Assembly: GCF_022965805.1 (NCBI RefSeq)
Contig: NC_133116.1
Location: forward strand, 6,448,001-6,512,000
DNA length: 64,000 nt
DNA from: Primulina eburnea
Lineage: Eukaryota; Streptophyta; Magnoliopsida; Lamiales; Gesneriaceae
Direction: 5' to 3'
In this document: in pieces, positions 10,258-22,368 of the stretch
Layout of the letters: every line of letters begins with the position of its first letter
Numbering within the stretch: position 1 is the first letter of the stretch
Translations under genes and position numbers: made by a program
The notes under the pieces: generated by a model
The model's database searches: none
Seen by the model: the letters and a program-made list of their open reading frames with translations, nothing else
What the model was told of the DNA's origin: nothing

Positions 10258-13200
10258 TCATGCTTGCCTTCTAAGACGAGGTTGCAGTGCGAGCATGATT
10301 TTCTTCCTTGGTCCCTGCAAATTTAAAGCCGTCAATAAGAACATTTTGAAAGATAGACCCAACGAAACACGATTTCTCTTAAAAATTTGATTCACGAGAT
10401 GCATCTTTCTGAAGAAGGAAGGGTTTACATTTTCTCACAAAAAACGATTTGAAGACCTGTTGATTCAGATGCTCATTAAAAGCTGTTATAATATTCACTG
10501 ATTTTTAACATCTTAACCACAAAAGAGGCTAAATAACACCCACAAGAAAGCTATACATTTATAACAGAGCGGTTTACTTAGAATACACCTGTTTTTATGC
10601 ATCCAGAAGAGACCAACTGAGTGCATGAGCGAATCAGTTGGCTTTTGGGGATGTGGACGATTTAATATCTCAAGGATAGAAAGGGTCAAGACTTGATTTT
10701 TCATTAAATATCATACATAAAATTTGAAATTGTTTTCGTTTGTGAGTGTCTGCAATGTGATTTAACCACCAAGTATAGCAAGTTTTCTAGGTAAACCACT
10801 GTCTGCAACTGATAATTGCTATTCACTCGGATTCTCGTCTTTCAACCTACATAGCACAATCTGAAGAAGAATTTACAACAAATCTAAAAATTACCATGGA
10901 TTACGTGCAATAAGGTATGAAATATCAGATATTGACAAAGCCATTACCATGGGTATTCCCAACACTTTAAGGTCACTGTCAGTCATCTGCTTCAAAGAAT
11001 ACATATCCACCTGCAGAATGATATTTACATTGAGGTAATAGAGAATAGAAGTACGTTTATTTTATAAATGAATGGAAAGAAACTAGAAAATTAAAATGAT
11101 TAGAATGATAAATGGCGCACCCAAAAAATAAATGAACAATAAATTGACTGGATAAGATTCAGCCTAGAAAATCAACAAGGAGTGAAGGCAAATAAAAAAC
11201 TGGTACTTCAACATTCTTGCAATATAATAATCTGTCTTCAGGTTTTTAGTTCTTAGAAATAAATAAAGGCTTCTGGGAAGTGAGAGAAAAAGAGTGTGCC
11301 GTTAATTAAAAGAAAGAAGTATTCAAATTTCAGGAATTACATACCTCCTCGGCCTTAAAAAGAATGGCAAACTTTTCAAGGCCCAGTGACCTTAGAAAGA
11401 TGTCAACAGTAGGGTGATCATCCCCCTGCAAGCATAAAATATAATGACTGAACCGACGTGGAATCCTTTTTTGTAAAGTTGCAAAAGTACAACCGTATCT
11501 TAAAACCTTTCTTGAATATCAGAAGTTTTCAATGTTGTCATTCATTGTTCCATTCGTTTGTGGAGGATTTCCTTGTGTGTGTGGGTGGGGTTGGGAACAC
11601 TCATTTTCCCCGTATTCATAGATCATCAATAATAAAATAACAGCATCGGATATGAATATATGCTCAAATTATATAAAATGTTGAGAAGAATTGATTATGA
11701 TCCTTGATTGATAAGAAATGAAACTCTTTAACACGTATATACAATTATACAGTCAAAGGGAGTATACTCTTTAAAATTATAAAGTCACAGAGTACAAGAT
11801 GCTCTCACATGCAAGCTTTGAGATGATAAAAAAATTTGAAAAAAAAATATGAAGATTTTTTAATGCTCCCAGAAACAGCTACCCAGCAACTGCCTAAACT
11901 TATCTTAGATAAAATAAATAGGATTTTGACAAGACCATGCTTTTTTACAGATTGATAGTGTATTGTGCAGCGGATCTGAATTGCTGGCCATGTACTAGCA
12001 GCCTAAAAATAATCTCCTCCCTGGTGAAGAAACAACATGACTGTTCTCATAGTTCTTGATAAACCGTAAACATCTAATCGATAATCCATATTATGGTTTT
12101 CAAACAGGTAAAGACAAACTTTTCACTTGGACAGCCACACTCAACTATGTAGTATACCAATGAATGAAGATTCAAGAGATTAAGAAAACTCAGCTTCGTG
12201 GGAAGTACTACGAAAAATTTATCTCAGGAGAGGACGAGAAACTTTATGTACACTGTACCACATATGAAGTATTTTGTGCGTGACTGCTTGGTAAAAGATG
12301 TGTAGAGACAATTGGTGCCCTGGTCTTCATCGGTCCAACAGGTGGAGCCATTTTTGTCAAATAAGATGAAGAACTTGTGGGTCTTGAAAACTCAAAAGCA
12401 TCTTTAAGTGCACTCGATCTGGTATCACCCAATGTCCTAACAGCATATATTCTATTTGGTTCTTCATCTCTTACAGGTGCAGGAAGACCTCTAGAGCTCA
12501 TCAAAGCTTCATCGGGTGGTGATCTTCGCCTTAAATGATCCAAGGTCCAGGGAGAAGAAGAATTTATCCCTGGCTCCATCTTGGATACATTATTTGTAGT
12601 TCTTGGGCCATGTACATCAGATATCATACTAGAACGACTAAGTTCTGGCATACGATATTTGCTATCCTTTGGCTCAAGACGGATTCGTCCACTTTCTCTG
12701 GCATCAGGCACGTGTTGTACCCTAGGATTGAGAAGTAGCTGAACATTCGATGATGGTAAATGTTGGCTAGAACTCCTGGAGACTGATATTAACTGTCTAT
12801 CATCCCTAGAGGCTGGAATGTGATGTCTACTATCTTTCGGTTCCAAATAACGTGGTCTAGTATCATTTGTTTCAGACAGCTTTTCCCATGCAGATACACT
12901 ATTTGTTGAAGATTGTGCAGGCCTCGAGAGGATGTTGCGAAGATCTTCCCCATCCTGCAGTCTGTTATGACTTTGCTTGCGCATATTTTTTCGAATGATT
13001 TTGTGCCGGAGATCATCTCTACTTAGACGGATATCTTTTATTTGGTCCAAATAAGAAACAATTAAACAAATCATATTATATACTAGCAATAAATCTAGCG
13101 ACAACAAGGAATCTTAACCATTCAAAAGCAAGTCAATTACCATCAGCATCAATCATAGCTCCACCGTCTCCCCTCATTCTGCAAAGCATAATAACAAAAA

Positions 13201-13869
13201 TTATGCGTATCTGGCCAGCAAACATCTTACAACAATATCTACAGTTTTTAGTGTTCTGCATTCTTGCTAAAAGCGAAATTAGCATTGGCAACAAATGTAA
13301 AACAACCGAGAAGTATCACAATTTCCTGTTAGCAACAAAATGCAAAGAAAAACAAAAACTTGTCGAACTAGGGAAGATCAATAGTTGATTTAAGCACTTT
13401 ATCTACTGATAGATAAGGAGCAAATGTCACACACCTCTTGTTACTGAACTGTGCAGATGAATCTACGGAATTTCCAAGCCTTTCTCTAACGGATCGCTTG
13501 TTTCCAGCATGTGGCAGTGCATTGATATAACCACCATCATATGAACTTCCATCCCTTTTCACTACCTACAAAACATACGCAATAGAAGAATATGATAATA
13601 CGTATCACCAAGTAAATGCAGAAGTCCATAAAAACCATAAATCCAGGAAAAGAACACCCTAACATCTTTTACACAATTTCCAATCGGCGTTATTAAACAC
13701 AAATAATCAATCAAAGTATTGAGAAAATCTGTACTCGGATGAATACTGACATCATATTGGCAGCGCGAATCCGTGATATCATTAATAAATTTCGAAAATA
13801 TTGAAAAATTACTACCTGACCGGTGCGTCCGAGGGTTATTGTGACCCGAGACCTCGAAGTCTCTGACAT
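10258..13869 (-). CDS. SAM (sterile alpha motif) domain protein, seven exons
   Basis: SAM domains mediate protein-protein or RNA contacts; plant proteins of this layout have no firmly known role. Exons on the minus strand: 13869-13816, 13565-13435, 13178-13141, 13034-12259, 11425-11345, 11010-10948, 10314-10258. All junctions are GT-AG and in phase, giving 1200 nt (399 aa). The N-terminus reads MSETSRSRVTITLGRTGQVV. A long low-complexity Arg/Ser/Pro middle (exon 4, 259 codons) follows. The C-terminus is the SAM domain: DDHPTVDIFLRSLGLEKFAI, then LKQMTDSDLKVLGIPM, then GPRKKIMLALQPRLRRQA and stop. The last three exons carry the SAM fold, as is usual in this family. The basic tail and Ser/Arg-rich middle suggest a nuclear or RNA-associated protein, which is inference. 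The exon 3-4 acceptor (AATAAAAG) is the weakest junction. Confidence 0.88.
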
Positions 13870-14140
13870 TCCGATGGGCCAAAGCTTCCAAAACCTACTC
13901 CGAAAAATCAACAGTAATGAAAAACGAATGCAAACTCGGAAGACACACTCACAAAAAAACTATTTTAGAAGAATTTAACGAGACTTTGTTGTCGATTAAA
14001 TGCTCAACTCGATTAGGGTCTCGATTTTCGCGTTCTTGACAGATAATTTTCAGGCGAAACTTTTCGTCGTTGACTCGTTCTCGGACCATTCACAGAAAAA
14101 CGTGATAGTCTAAATGCCAATTAAAATGATTAATATAATT
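13870..14140 (-). promoter_or_regulatory. 5' UTR and promoter region of the SAM gene
   Basis: This sequence lies immediately upstream of the ATG at 13869 and is mixed-composition, GC-richer than the transposon block to the right. No clear TATA box was identified. The region ends at a hAT-like element. Confidence 0.4.
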
Positions 14141-14825
14141 AGGGAAGATCAAATATTTTTATTAACAGTACTGTTTTTCTTAATATTTTATAAAAATCGC
14201 TATTAAAACAGTAATCATAGTTTGTTTTACTAAGAACTACATCAAACCATACCACCTGAATCGTTTGTCATATATTTTGACATAGTATTATAATAATTTG
14301 TAAACGACATATTCAATTAAATAAATCGTCATTCATTATATCTCAATTCTCTTCAAAATTATTACTCCTGCAAAAAAAAATTATTTTTTTCTTAATTATT
14401 CTTCATATTAGTCTTTTATTAAAATATTTATTTGTTTTGTCACAATATTTTGTTTGAAATTTGGAAGTAAAAAAAATGTAAATATCATTTTTGTTGTGAG
14501 TATGTTGTGTTGTTAAATTATTAACTTAGTTTTGGATCTTGATTATTTTTTTATTTAGTTTTATCTTTATATGATTTGAACTATATTTATATTTGAAAAC
14601 ATTAATCGTTGTTGTTTTCAAATAAATTAGAATATATTTTCACATATTTTTCATTAAAAAAAACCGTAAATCAAACGCAAGTACCTAAAATCGCTTCAAA
14701 CCGTAAGACTAATTCTATATGTAAAACCGTGATTATTTTTTTTAAAATACTAATCGACCGTATATGACAATTAAGTTTGAATTTTTTTATAAAAAAAACG
14801 CAAAATCGCACCGTGATCACCCTTA
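14141..14825 (-). mobile_element. hAT-like non-autonomous element, copy A (degenerate)
   Basis: This is the reverse-complement relative of the 721-bp element at 16338-17058. Matching landmarks include the terminal GGGTGATCACGG (here CCGTGATCACCC near 14812-14823), the TAGAATTAGTC-type segment, AAACTAAGTTAATAATTTAA (in reverse, about 14510-14530), and the distal GATCAAATATTTTTATTAAC near 14150. No coding capacity and no clean target duplication remain. Confidence 0.65.
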
Positions 14826-15466
14826 AGTTTCAATGGACAAATCGCATGAGTTTTTTTTTTTGGATTTTATTTATTAAAAATCAATTTTCAATGAAAAATA
14901 TAAATAATAGATAAGATATATATATGTTAGGATGGAAATGTTTTTTTTTTAAGTGGGACGAATAAGCACTTTAAAATTATAAAAAACAATAGACGAACGA
15001 CCACCTACCAAATGCATATGCATAGCGCCTAATTGTTGGTTTTTTTTCAACCTAAATATCTAAATTTAATCGTTAATCTCCATATTTCTCTAATAATTAA
15101 TCTTTATCGTATTAAAACCCAAAATCAATAACATATCGTAATATCTGATATTAACACAAAAGTAATCTACTTTGGTTGAACTGTAATTCAATCATGAAAA
15201 ATCTAGTTGAATCAGTTGGACTGCTTGAGCTTCCATACCTGGCTACCAACGCTTATAAATACATAAAATGATCGCTAGATCCAATAATAATTAGATAATG
15301 TTTGTTATCATCTACATTAAGAAATTACAATCCAATCATTTCTTTTTTTTTTTATGACAAAACTAAACTTCAAAATAAAGCGAATGCCAAGACAATAAAA
15401 TAAGAAAAATCAATGTATTTCATTACAGCAGTGAAATATCATTTTTACAACAATAAAATAAAAATA
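14826..15466. other. AT-rich spacer, no gene seen
   Basis: Poly-T/poly-A runs and simple AT-rich DNA lie between the hAT-like copy and the first intact MITE. No feature is supported. Confidence 0.4.
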
Positions 15467-15650
15467 AGAGTGAGTCTCATGTGAAACCGTCTCACAGATC
15501 ATAATCTGTGAGACGGGTCAACAATACTCATATTCACAATAAAAAATAATACTCTTAGCATAAAAAGTAATATTTTTTTTATGGGTGATCCAAATAAGAG
15601 ATCCGTCTCACAAATAATATCTGTGAGACCGTCTCACATTAGTTTTTGTC
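15467..15650 (-). mobile_element. GTGAGAC-module MITE, 184 bp, with 8-bp target duplication
   Basis: This is a complete copy in reverse orientation, flanked by TAAAAATA at 15459-15466 and 15651-15658. On the minus strand it begins GACAAAAACTAATGTGAGAC and ends GAGACTCACTCT. Confidence 0.85.
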
Positions 15651-15885
15651 TAAAAATAAAATCGACATATTATCCTACAAAAGGAATCTATCTATATTTC
15701 ATCATTTGGTTAGGTCAACATTCCGCGTAAACGTCAGCTCTATTTCATAATTTGATTAAGTCCAATGTTTTGAAATGGTGATTTTCACATTTTAGTTGTC
15801 CAATACTTTGAATTCACACGTCCCCATATTTTGGCAACAGAAAATAGACGAAATTAATAAACTTTGTACTTTACATCAAATTAAA

Positions 15886-16068
15886 GGCAAAAACTTGTGT
15901 GAGACGGTCTCACGGATCGTATTTGTGAGACGGATCTTTTATTTGGGTCACCCATGAAAAAGTATTACTTTTTATGCAAAGAGTATTACTTTTTATTGTG
16001 AATATGGGTAGGGTTGACCCGTCTCACGGATTATGACCCGTGAGACGGTCTCACATGAGACTCACTCC
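15886..16068 (+). mobile_element. GTGAGAC-module MITE, 183 bp, with 8-bp target duplication
   Basis: This complete copy is flanked by AAATTAAA at 15878-15885 and 16069-16076. It begins GGCAAAAACTTGTGTGAGAC and ends GAGACTCACTCC. It is the cleanest reference copy in the window. Confidence 0.9.
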
Positions 16069-16337
16069 AAATTAAATATGTAGATGAACACTTTTTGTCT
16101 TGTTCGATATTTTTCTCAAGTTCTATAAAAAGTTAATGTCATGTGTCATTATTTTATCGATTTATATTATTTTATAATCTTTATATCATGCAACATTCAT
16201 AGGGGCTTAACTGGGAATTTTCATAAAGGTGAGATAAAATAAATATAGATCAAAAATATATTAGAAAAACAAAATTTTAATAAATAATTTACCCTTAATT
16301 ATATTATCAAAATTAATTAACGGCAAATTCAGTCACT

Positions 16338-17058
16338 TAGGGGTGATCACGGTACGGTTTTACAGTTTTTTAAAAAAAAAATTCAAACCAAATTGCCATA
16401 TACGGTCGGTTAGTATTTTAAAAAAATAATCGCAGTTTTACATGTAGAATTAGTCATACGATTTTGAGCGGTTTCAGGCGTTGCGGTAAATTTACGGTTT
16501 TTTAATGAAAAATATTAGAACATATATTCTAATTTATTTGAAAACAATAACAGTATAGTGTTTTCAAATATAAAATATAGCTAAATCATACAAATATAAA
16601 AACTAGATAAAACAATAATTAAGATTCAAAACTAAGTTAATAATTTAACAACGCAACACACTAAAAAAAAGAGAGATTTACACTATTATTTTTTTTTCTT
16701 TCAAACTTCAAACAAAATATTATAGTAAAATAAATAAATACTATAATAAAAGAATAATATGAAGAATAATAAAGAAAATGATAAAGTTTTCTTTGTAGAA
16801 TTAATAATTTTGAAGAGAATTGACATATAATGAATAACAACTTCTTTAATTGAATATATTATAATTTTAAGTCAAATATTAGGCAAGCGGTTTAGGCGGT
16901 CCGGTTTGGTGCGGTTCTTGGCAAAAAAATAATCGAATCACGTATGTGGTGCGGTTTATGATTACTAATTTTAATCGTGATTTTTATAAAATATTATAAA
17001 AAACGGTACAGTGCAATTCGGTTCGGACGGTCCGACGGTTAATAAAAAAATTGATCAC
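16338..17058 (+). mobile_element. hAT-like non-autonomous element, copy B, 721 bp with 8-bp target duplication
   Basis: CAGTCACT occurs at 16330-16337 and 17059-17066, directly flanking an element that starts TAGGGGTGATCACGG and ends TTGATCAC. Subterminal regions at both ends are rich in CGGTTT/GCGGT words. Eight-base duplications with short imperfect ends fit the hAT superfamily. No transposase is encoded. Confidence 0.8.
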
Positions 17059-17066
17059 CAGTCACT

Positions 17067-17879
17067 AATAGCCTAATATACATGTTAGTGAAAAACATAG
17101 CTCTTTATGTAACATATAACAATTAAATTTATATAACAAAATATAACTTCATTTTTAAATAAAATTAACAAATAATCCATCAAATAACAATAAAAGCAAA
17201 AAAAAAAAAAACATATTAAAAAAAAAAGACGAAAAAGAGACCTTCAAACTTCAATTGATTGTATAAAAACTACCACATTTTAATAAAATTATAACGTAAA
17301 TCACAAAATTTATATACAAGACACACTCAAAACTTATATCTAAAAAAAAAACTAATCTAAAATAAATAACTTAAAAATCATCCAAAAGAAAATCGTCAAA
17401 TACAAATTGACAAAATTGTATAAAACTTGAAAATTTTTTATTTTGATTAAAAGGTTAAAACTTACTTTGATATTCAACTATACATTATATGCATTAAAGA
17501 ATTTTAAAAAGCTTTTGTCCAACCCCATTTTTTTAAATCTCATTTATGAGTCAAATAATGACTTAAAGTAGTTTGAAATAAGAAGCATTTTTCTTCAAAA
17601 AAGTGTTTTTTAAAATAGAATTTATACTAAATTTGTTTTTGAATAAATAAATAAAAACACTTTCTTAATTTTGTTTTCGGTGTTCCTAGCTTTTTATTAA
17701 TAAAGCACTTAAAAAAACTATAAAATTGGGTTAAAAAAACAGTTATTTTAACATAAGCTTTTTAAAAGCATTAAAAACCCATCCAAATACTTATAAAATT
17801 ATATAAACATTTTTTTATTAAAAAAAACACCTTTTTTATCCTCCAATTTTTTATCCAACGGGACTCTCATTTAGTTATT
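17067..17879. other. AT-rich spacer, no gene seen
   Basis: Long A/T homopolymer-rich DNA with no frame, repeat or RNA gene that I can support. Confidence 0.4.
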
Positions 17880-18064
17880 GACTAGGTTTTTTTGTGAGAC
17901 GGTCTCACGAATTTTTATTTTTGAGACGGGTCAACCTTACCGATATTCACAATAAAAAGTATTACTCTTAGTATAAAAATTAATATTGTTTCATAAATGA
18001 CCCAAACAAGAGATCTGTCTCATAAAATACGACCCGTAAAATCATCTCACATAAATTTTTATCA
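17880..18064 (-). mobile_element. GTGAGAC-module MITE, 185 bp, with 8-bp target duplication
   Basis: This reverse-orientation copy is flanked by TAGTTATT at 17872-17879 and 18065-18072. Internal landmarks: GTGAGACGGTCTCACGAAT, ACCGATATTCACAATAAAAA and the CCCAAACAAGAGATCTGTCTC segment. Confidence 0.8.
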
Positions 18065-18072
18065 TAGTTATT

Positions 18073-18619
18073 TGTATCAAATACTCAACAACTTGTCCCA
18101 AAAAGAACTATTTCCCCAAAACAACAAATGTTCAAGTTGGTCCTATATATTCCAGATGGACCGCTTACGAAAAGTATAGATACCGAGTGTTATGAAAAAT
18201 CTAATTCTACTTAACAATAACTTGGAATAGTTTTCATCATATTTTCTTTTGCTAGACCAATTCAGACTTGTACGATAGTTTGACATATTGGAATGGTTTT
18301 AAGTGGAAAAAATTTGTAAAATAAACACGATCAAAAAATGAATTCTTCTAATGCATTTCAAATTTACTTGAGACTGTTATTTTTTTTGAAAAAATAGTTG
18401 ACAGGGTTAAAAACACACCAATTCTGAGAGTTCAAACCTAGAAAAAAATGGGGAATATGCTAGATTATTCGAGAAAAACTTTAAAATCTCAACTCCAATT
18501 TTTTTTATAGATAATATTGTCACGACTTTTCTCCCCAAATAAGTAACATTAATTAGTCTACGCAGTAATATGACTTTTTGAGGCAAAGCAATGTTGATGG
18601 TTCAACCATACCTCTATGG
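18073..18619. other. AT-rich spacer, no gene seen
   Basis: Intergenic DNA between a MITE and a hAT-like MITE. No feature was recognised. Confidence 0.35.
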
Positions 18620-19039
18620 TAGAGGTGGGAAAAAATACCGAAATACTGAAATACCGAAAAATCGTGCCGAAAAAAATATCGAACTCACCGAAAAAATCGG
18701 TATACCGAAAATTTCGGTACGGTATCACGGTATGATACCGTACCGAAATTTTCGGTATCGGTACGAAATATATTTTTTTTTTCGGTATTTCGGTATATAT
18801 CGAAAATAATTTATTATTATTTTTTTAAAAAATTTAAGTTCGATATACCGATAAAATTTTCGGTGTCGGTACGATACCGGTATAAGCTTTTTTCATACCG
18901 AAAATTCGGTACATCGCACATTCGGTATACCGAATTTTCGGTATCGATATCGATATGGAAAAATTCCATACCGATATTTTCGGTACGGTATACTGGTACC
19001 TGTAGTTCGGTACGGTATACCGTACCGTACCCACCCCTA
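18620..19039. mobile_element. hAT-like MITE made of ATACCGAAA repeats, 420 bp
   Basis: The ends are TAGAGGTGGG and CCCACCCCTA (inverted, one mismatch). The interior is dense in ATACCGAAATTTCGGTAT-type palindromic words. Candidate 8-bp target copies are CTCTATGG (18612-18619) and CTCTATAC (19040-19047), six of eight matching. It is non-coding; open frames across it are products of the repeat. Confidence 0.75.
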
Positions 19040-19069
19040 CTCTATACTATGACTTTGAACTTTTTTTTA

Positions 19070-19251
19070 AGCAAAAATTTGTGTGAGACGGTCTCACGGA
19101 TCGTATTTGTAAGACGAATCTCTTATTTGAGTCATCCATGAAAAAATATTATTTTTTATGCTAAGAGTATTACTTTTTATTGTGAATATGGGTAGGGTTG
19201 ACCCGTCTAACAGATTAAGATCCGTGAGACTGTCTCACATGAAACACAATC
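19070..19251 (+). mobile_element. GTGAGAC-module MITE
   Basis: It begins AGCAAAAATTTGTGTGAGAC and contains TGGGTAGGGTTGACCCGTCT and GTGAGACTGTCTCACATGA. Flanks are T-rich, so a target duplication is only approximate. Confidence 0.8.
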
Positions 19252-19305
19252 TTTTTTTCTAAAGGAGGTTTTGGGCATTTAGAAGCACAATTTATATTAC
19301 AAATG

Positions 19306-19318
19306 AAGATATATATAT

Positions 19319-19367
<49 letters not shown>

Positions 19368-19388
19368 GCATATATATATATATATGAT
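19306..19388. repeat. (AT)n microsatellite
   Basis: Alternating AT with a few interruptions, ending about 240 bases before the small gene's start codon. Confidence 0.9.
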
Positions 19389-19530
19389 GAGTTGATGTTA
19401 TTTATATTTATTATTTAAAAATAATATTTTTGATATAATATTAGTTAAAAGTTAAAACTAGTAACAGATTCATATTGAAAATTAACGCGTAAGAATTTCT
19501 AAACTTCGTGACCCGCCTCAATCCTTCTTG

Positions 19531-19538
19531 TATAAAAC
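19531..19538 (+). promoter_or_regulatory. TATA box of the 85-aa gene
   Basis: TATAAAAC lies 87-94 bases before the ATG at 19625 and is followed by a pyrimidine-rich leader. Confidence 0.6.
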
Positions 19539-19624
19539 CCCACAGAAAGAGAATCCCCTTTGCCACAATTCTACAAAACCTATTCCCAAGCTCTCTCTTA
19601 ATCAAGCAATCCAGAAGAAATTCC

Positions 19625-19882
19625 ATGGCATCCAACGATAATCCATGGGCAGGGAGGAACGGCGCCGGTAATCCGTCGCGGTTGGGCGGATCGAATCCCA
19701 AGATGTCGCAGAAATTTAGCGAGAAGTTCGGTCGAACCAAGGAGGTGGCCGCCACTGGCGTTCAGAAAACCAAGGCGGTGGCTTCCGTCGGACTTGAGAA
19801 GACCAAGGTGGTGGCGAAAAAAGTCAAGGAAGGCGCCTCCGTCGGAGTCAGCTGGATTAAAGTCAAGTTGCAGAAGAAATAG
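19625..19882 (+). CDS. Small basic protein with 11-residue repeats (85 aa)
   Basis: The gene has a single exon. The ATG at 19625 is in good context (TTCCATGGC). The upstream in-frame extension lacks a conserved look and would overlap the probable leader, so the shorter start is chosen. The N-terminus is Gly/Asn-rich (NPWAGRNGAGNPSRLGG). The rest is a repeat of about 11 residues: RTKEVAATGVQ, KTKAVASVGLE, KTKVVAKKVKE, then GASVGVSWIKVKLQKK. Eleven-residue periodicity with Lys/Thr and Val/Ala spacing suggests an amphipathic helix lying on a membrane or lipid surface, as in LEA-3 or apolipoprotein-like proteins; that is inference. I believe similar short plant proteins exist but cannot name a characterised family. 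Local GC is clearly higher than in the flanks, which supports a real gene. Confidence 0.75.
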   Translation: MASNDNPWAGRNGAGNPSRLGGSNPKMSQKFSEKFGRTKEVAATGVQKTKAVASVGLEKTKVVAKKVKEGASVGVSWIKVKLQKK

Positions 19883-21289
19883 TAAAAAAAAAAAGTTTCT
19901 ATACGGTTTTCTGAGTGATTAGGGCTATGAATTGTCTGCTTAACGTTTTTGGTACGGTTCCTTGATTTTTCTCTTCTGGTACTTTGTTTCATATAGAATT
20001 GATTCGTGTTCATAGATATACAATTTCTAGTCTCCGTTTTCTTCATGATCAAGAACTATAATTTATTTTCTTAAAATTTTCTGTGTGAAACTCAAATTAA
20101 CAGAGAAAATCTTGCGTTATTGTCAGTCCGTGGTATAAGTCGGCTCAGCATATTTAGCAAATTATGATTATTATTTGGGGTAAGGCTGACAAGTAAATCT
20201 TATATTATATTATTATATATTTAAATGAATAATAATGTCAATCTTATTCATAAATTTGGATGAATCATGTCATACTCGTCTGTTTTATGATATACAGAGA
20301 TCCGAGCCTTTAAAAAATTTATTTAGTAATTTCACATGGAACCATGGTATAAAATCTAAATATTACAAACATTGAGTAAGATATATTTCGAGCTCGAGCT
20401 CGGAGCTGTATCGAGAAATATAAGGTTCACACGCTAGTGTTAATCTTATGAATGTGTTCGTACCCATGCTCGTGCTCGTGCTCATTGGTATTGGTGTGTG
20501 CCTCAAAGTGTTTGAACATGGAAACTCAATTGTTAAAATGTGAAAACAGAGAAGATCAGATTATTATGCATAGGAAATTGATGATTATATCCAATGAATT
20601 TCTTCTAAATGTAGACTAGATCTCAATAGAAATACTGATGGTCTTGAAATAGTTAATGCGAGTTCTACAATGTCAAAGGTGAATTAATAACACGCGAGGT
20701 TTGAAATTCAACTCAAATTAAACGTACCCTAAATGGCTAAATGTCAAACACAATGAATATCGATCTAACTTGTATAATTAATGATAAACCGTTACTTTTT
20801 GGGGTTGGATTTGTAATGATGGGAGGTTTAGATTTGTGAGTGCAAGTGATTGACACGATTTTATTGGACCAGGTTAGACCGGTTTCGGACCGGAATAAAC
20901 CGATAATGGATTTGAGATAATAGAATCCAATCCCCAATTGTGAGATAATGGATCCAATCATGTAGGCTAGATCAGACCGATTTGGTTTTAGGGAATTAGG
21001 AATATAATCCATTCTTAACCGAGTCAAATCGCACTAGATTAAAACCTAATTAAAATCAAAATTTATTTATTTTGCAACAATTATTTACAAAAAGAAGTTA
21101 TTTTATCAAACAAAGTAATCAAAATTAAACATATATATGGATCGGATTCATCTGCATCAGATTAAAGTTGTTCCGGATTCGTTATAAAGTAGTTCAACCC
21201 GATACAACCTCGATGTTGGATTCAGTTCCGGTTGTCGGTCTAGATTGATATTGAACCGCTTCAGACCCGTTCCAGATTGATTCGGTTGA
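19883..21289. other. 3' flank of the small gene and intergenic DNA
   Basis: No gene was recognised. Short simple-sequence stretches occur near 20390-20490 (GAGCTC and GTGCTC words). The part from about 20760 may belong to the LTR-type repeat that follows. Confidence 0.35.
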
Positions 21290-21660
21290 TAAGCACGCGC
21301 GACTCCTAGCATGATTAAAAGTTGAATTGATTATTGATACCCCATGATTAGGCCCATCAAGATCAGGCCCAAACCGGATTTTGGATCCCGGCCCATTCCT
21401 AGCCAAAGTAGGACTCATGACAAGCTCATATACTCTCCTATAAATATATTTGGTTGGAGTTTCTAATTCAACCATTCAATATATGGATTCTTAGCAGAGT
21501 CCCTAATTGTTCTTTCATTCTCAATATTCGACTTGACCGTCAGAGGGACTACGCCTGGACACCTTTTCAGCACTTTTCTTAGGGTCTCTTTTGTGATTTC
21601 AAGCTAGAGTAAATTCAAAGTCTGCACTCGAGCTAATATCATCTGTTGGAATTGAACCCT
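21290..21660 (+). repeat. LTR-like fragment, probably Ty3/Gypsy
   Basis: The block contains a TATA-like CTATAAATATATTTGG (about 21438-21453), then GACTTGACCGTCAGAGGGAC and GCCTGGACACCTTTTCAGCA, wording typical of the 3' half of plant Gypsy LTRs. No internal genes or partner LTR were found. Boundaries are estimates. Confidence 0.5.
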
Positions 21661-22368
21661 AAATTTTAAGTGAATATCAAGGATAATATGTTGATCAACT
21701 TAATTCAAGGTTTCTAAATTGTATTTTTTAAGAGCAAAATTTAACCATTTTTAAAATAACAACAATTGTAGATACTATCTATTTTCAAGTCAAAATTTGT
21801 CAAAATTTCGAGATTGGACAACCCAATATACATAATTTTACTGGGCTTATTTATTTAATGGGCCATCACTCATCCAACAAAGTAGTTATCCCTAAATGAA
21901 TGGCCCATATTTCGTCAGAATCCAACCAATCACACTCACAAAGTTCATCGATCGGGCCTGTTGTTTACACAGAATCTTCACCATTTTTCAATAATTTTGA
22001 AGGTGTTTTATAATTATATTATAATATATAATAAAACATCTGAATAACATGAAAAATAACAAAAATTTACATCTATTTTATATTTGATAAATTATTTTTC
22101 TATTAAATTTTTTTTACTATTCTCAATATTTTGAACTTTGAACAATAATAATATTCATTGTATATGTATCAAACTGTGGAGATGATATTGTGATATGAAT
22201 TTGTATTATATGAATTTCACTGGTCCAACATCAAATAAAAGGGACATTGTTAAAGGACCCACAAAAGATTTTTCTAGGATCCCCAATATCTCTATCTCAT
22301 TTCTCTTACCTCTTTTTTTTTTTTTTTTTTTTTAATCTTCAAATTATTAATATGATAACAAATTATTA
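21661..22368. other. AT-rich spacer
   Basis: No feature was seen apart from a poly-T tract at about 22312-22333. Confidence 0.35.

Noticed and set aside
18591..19141. Three open frames rich in RYR/IPK-type repeats.
   Set aside because: They are products of the ATACCGAAA palindromic MITE, not genes.
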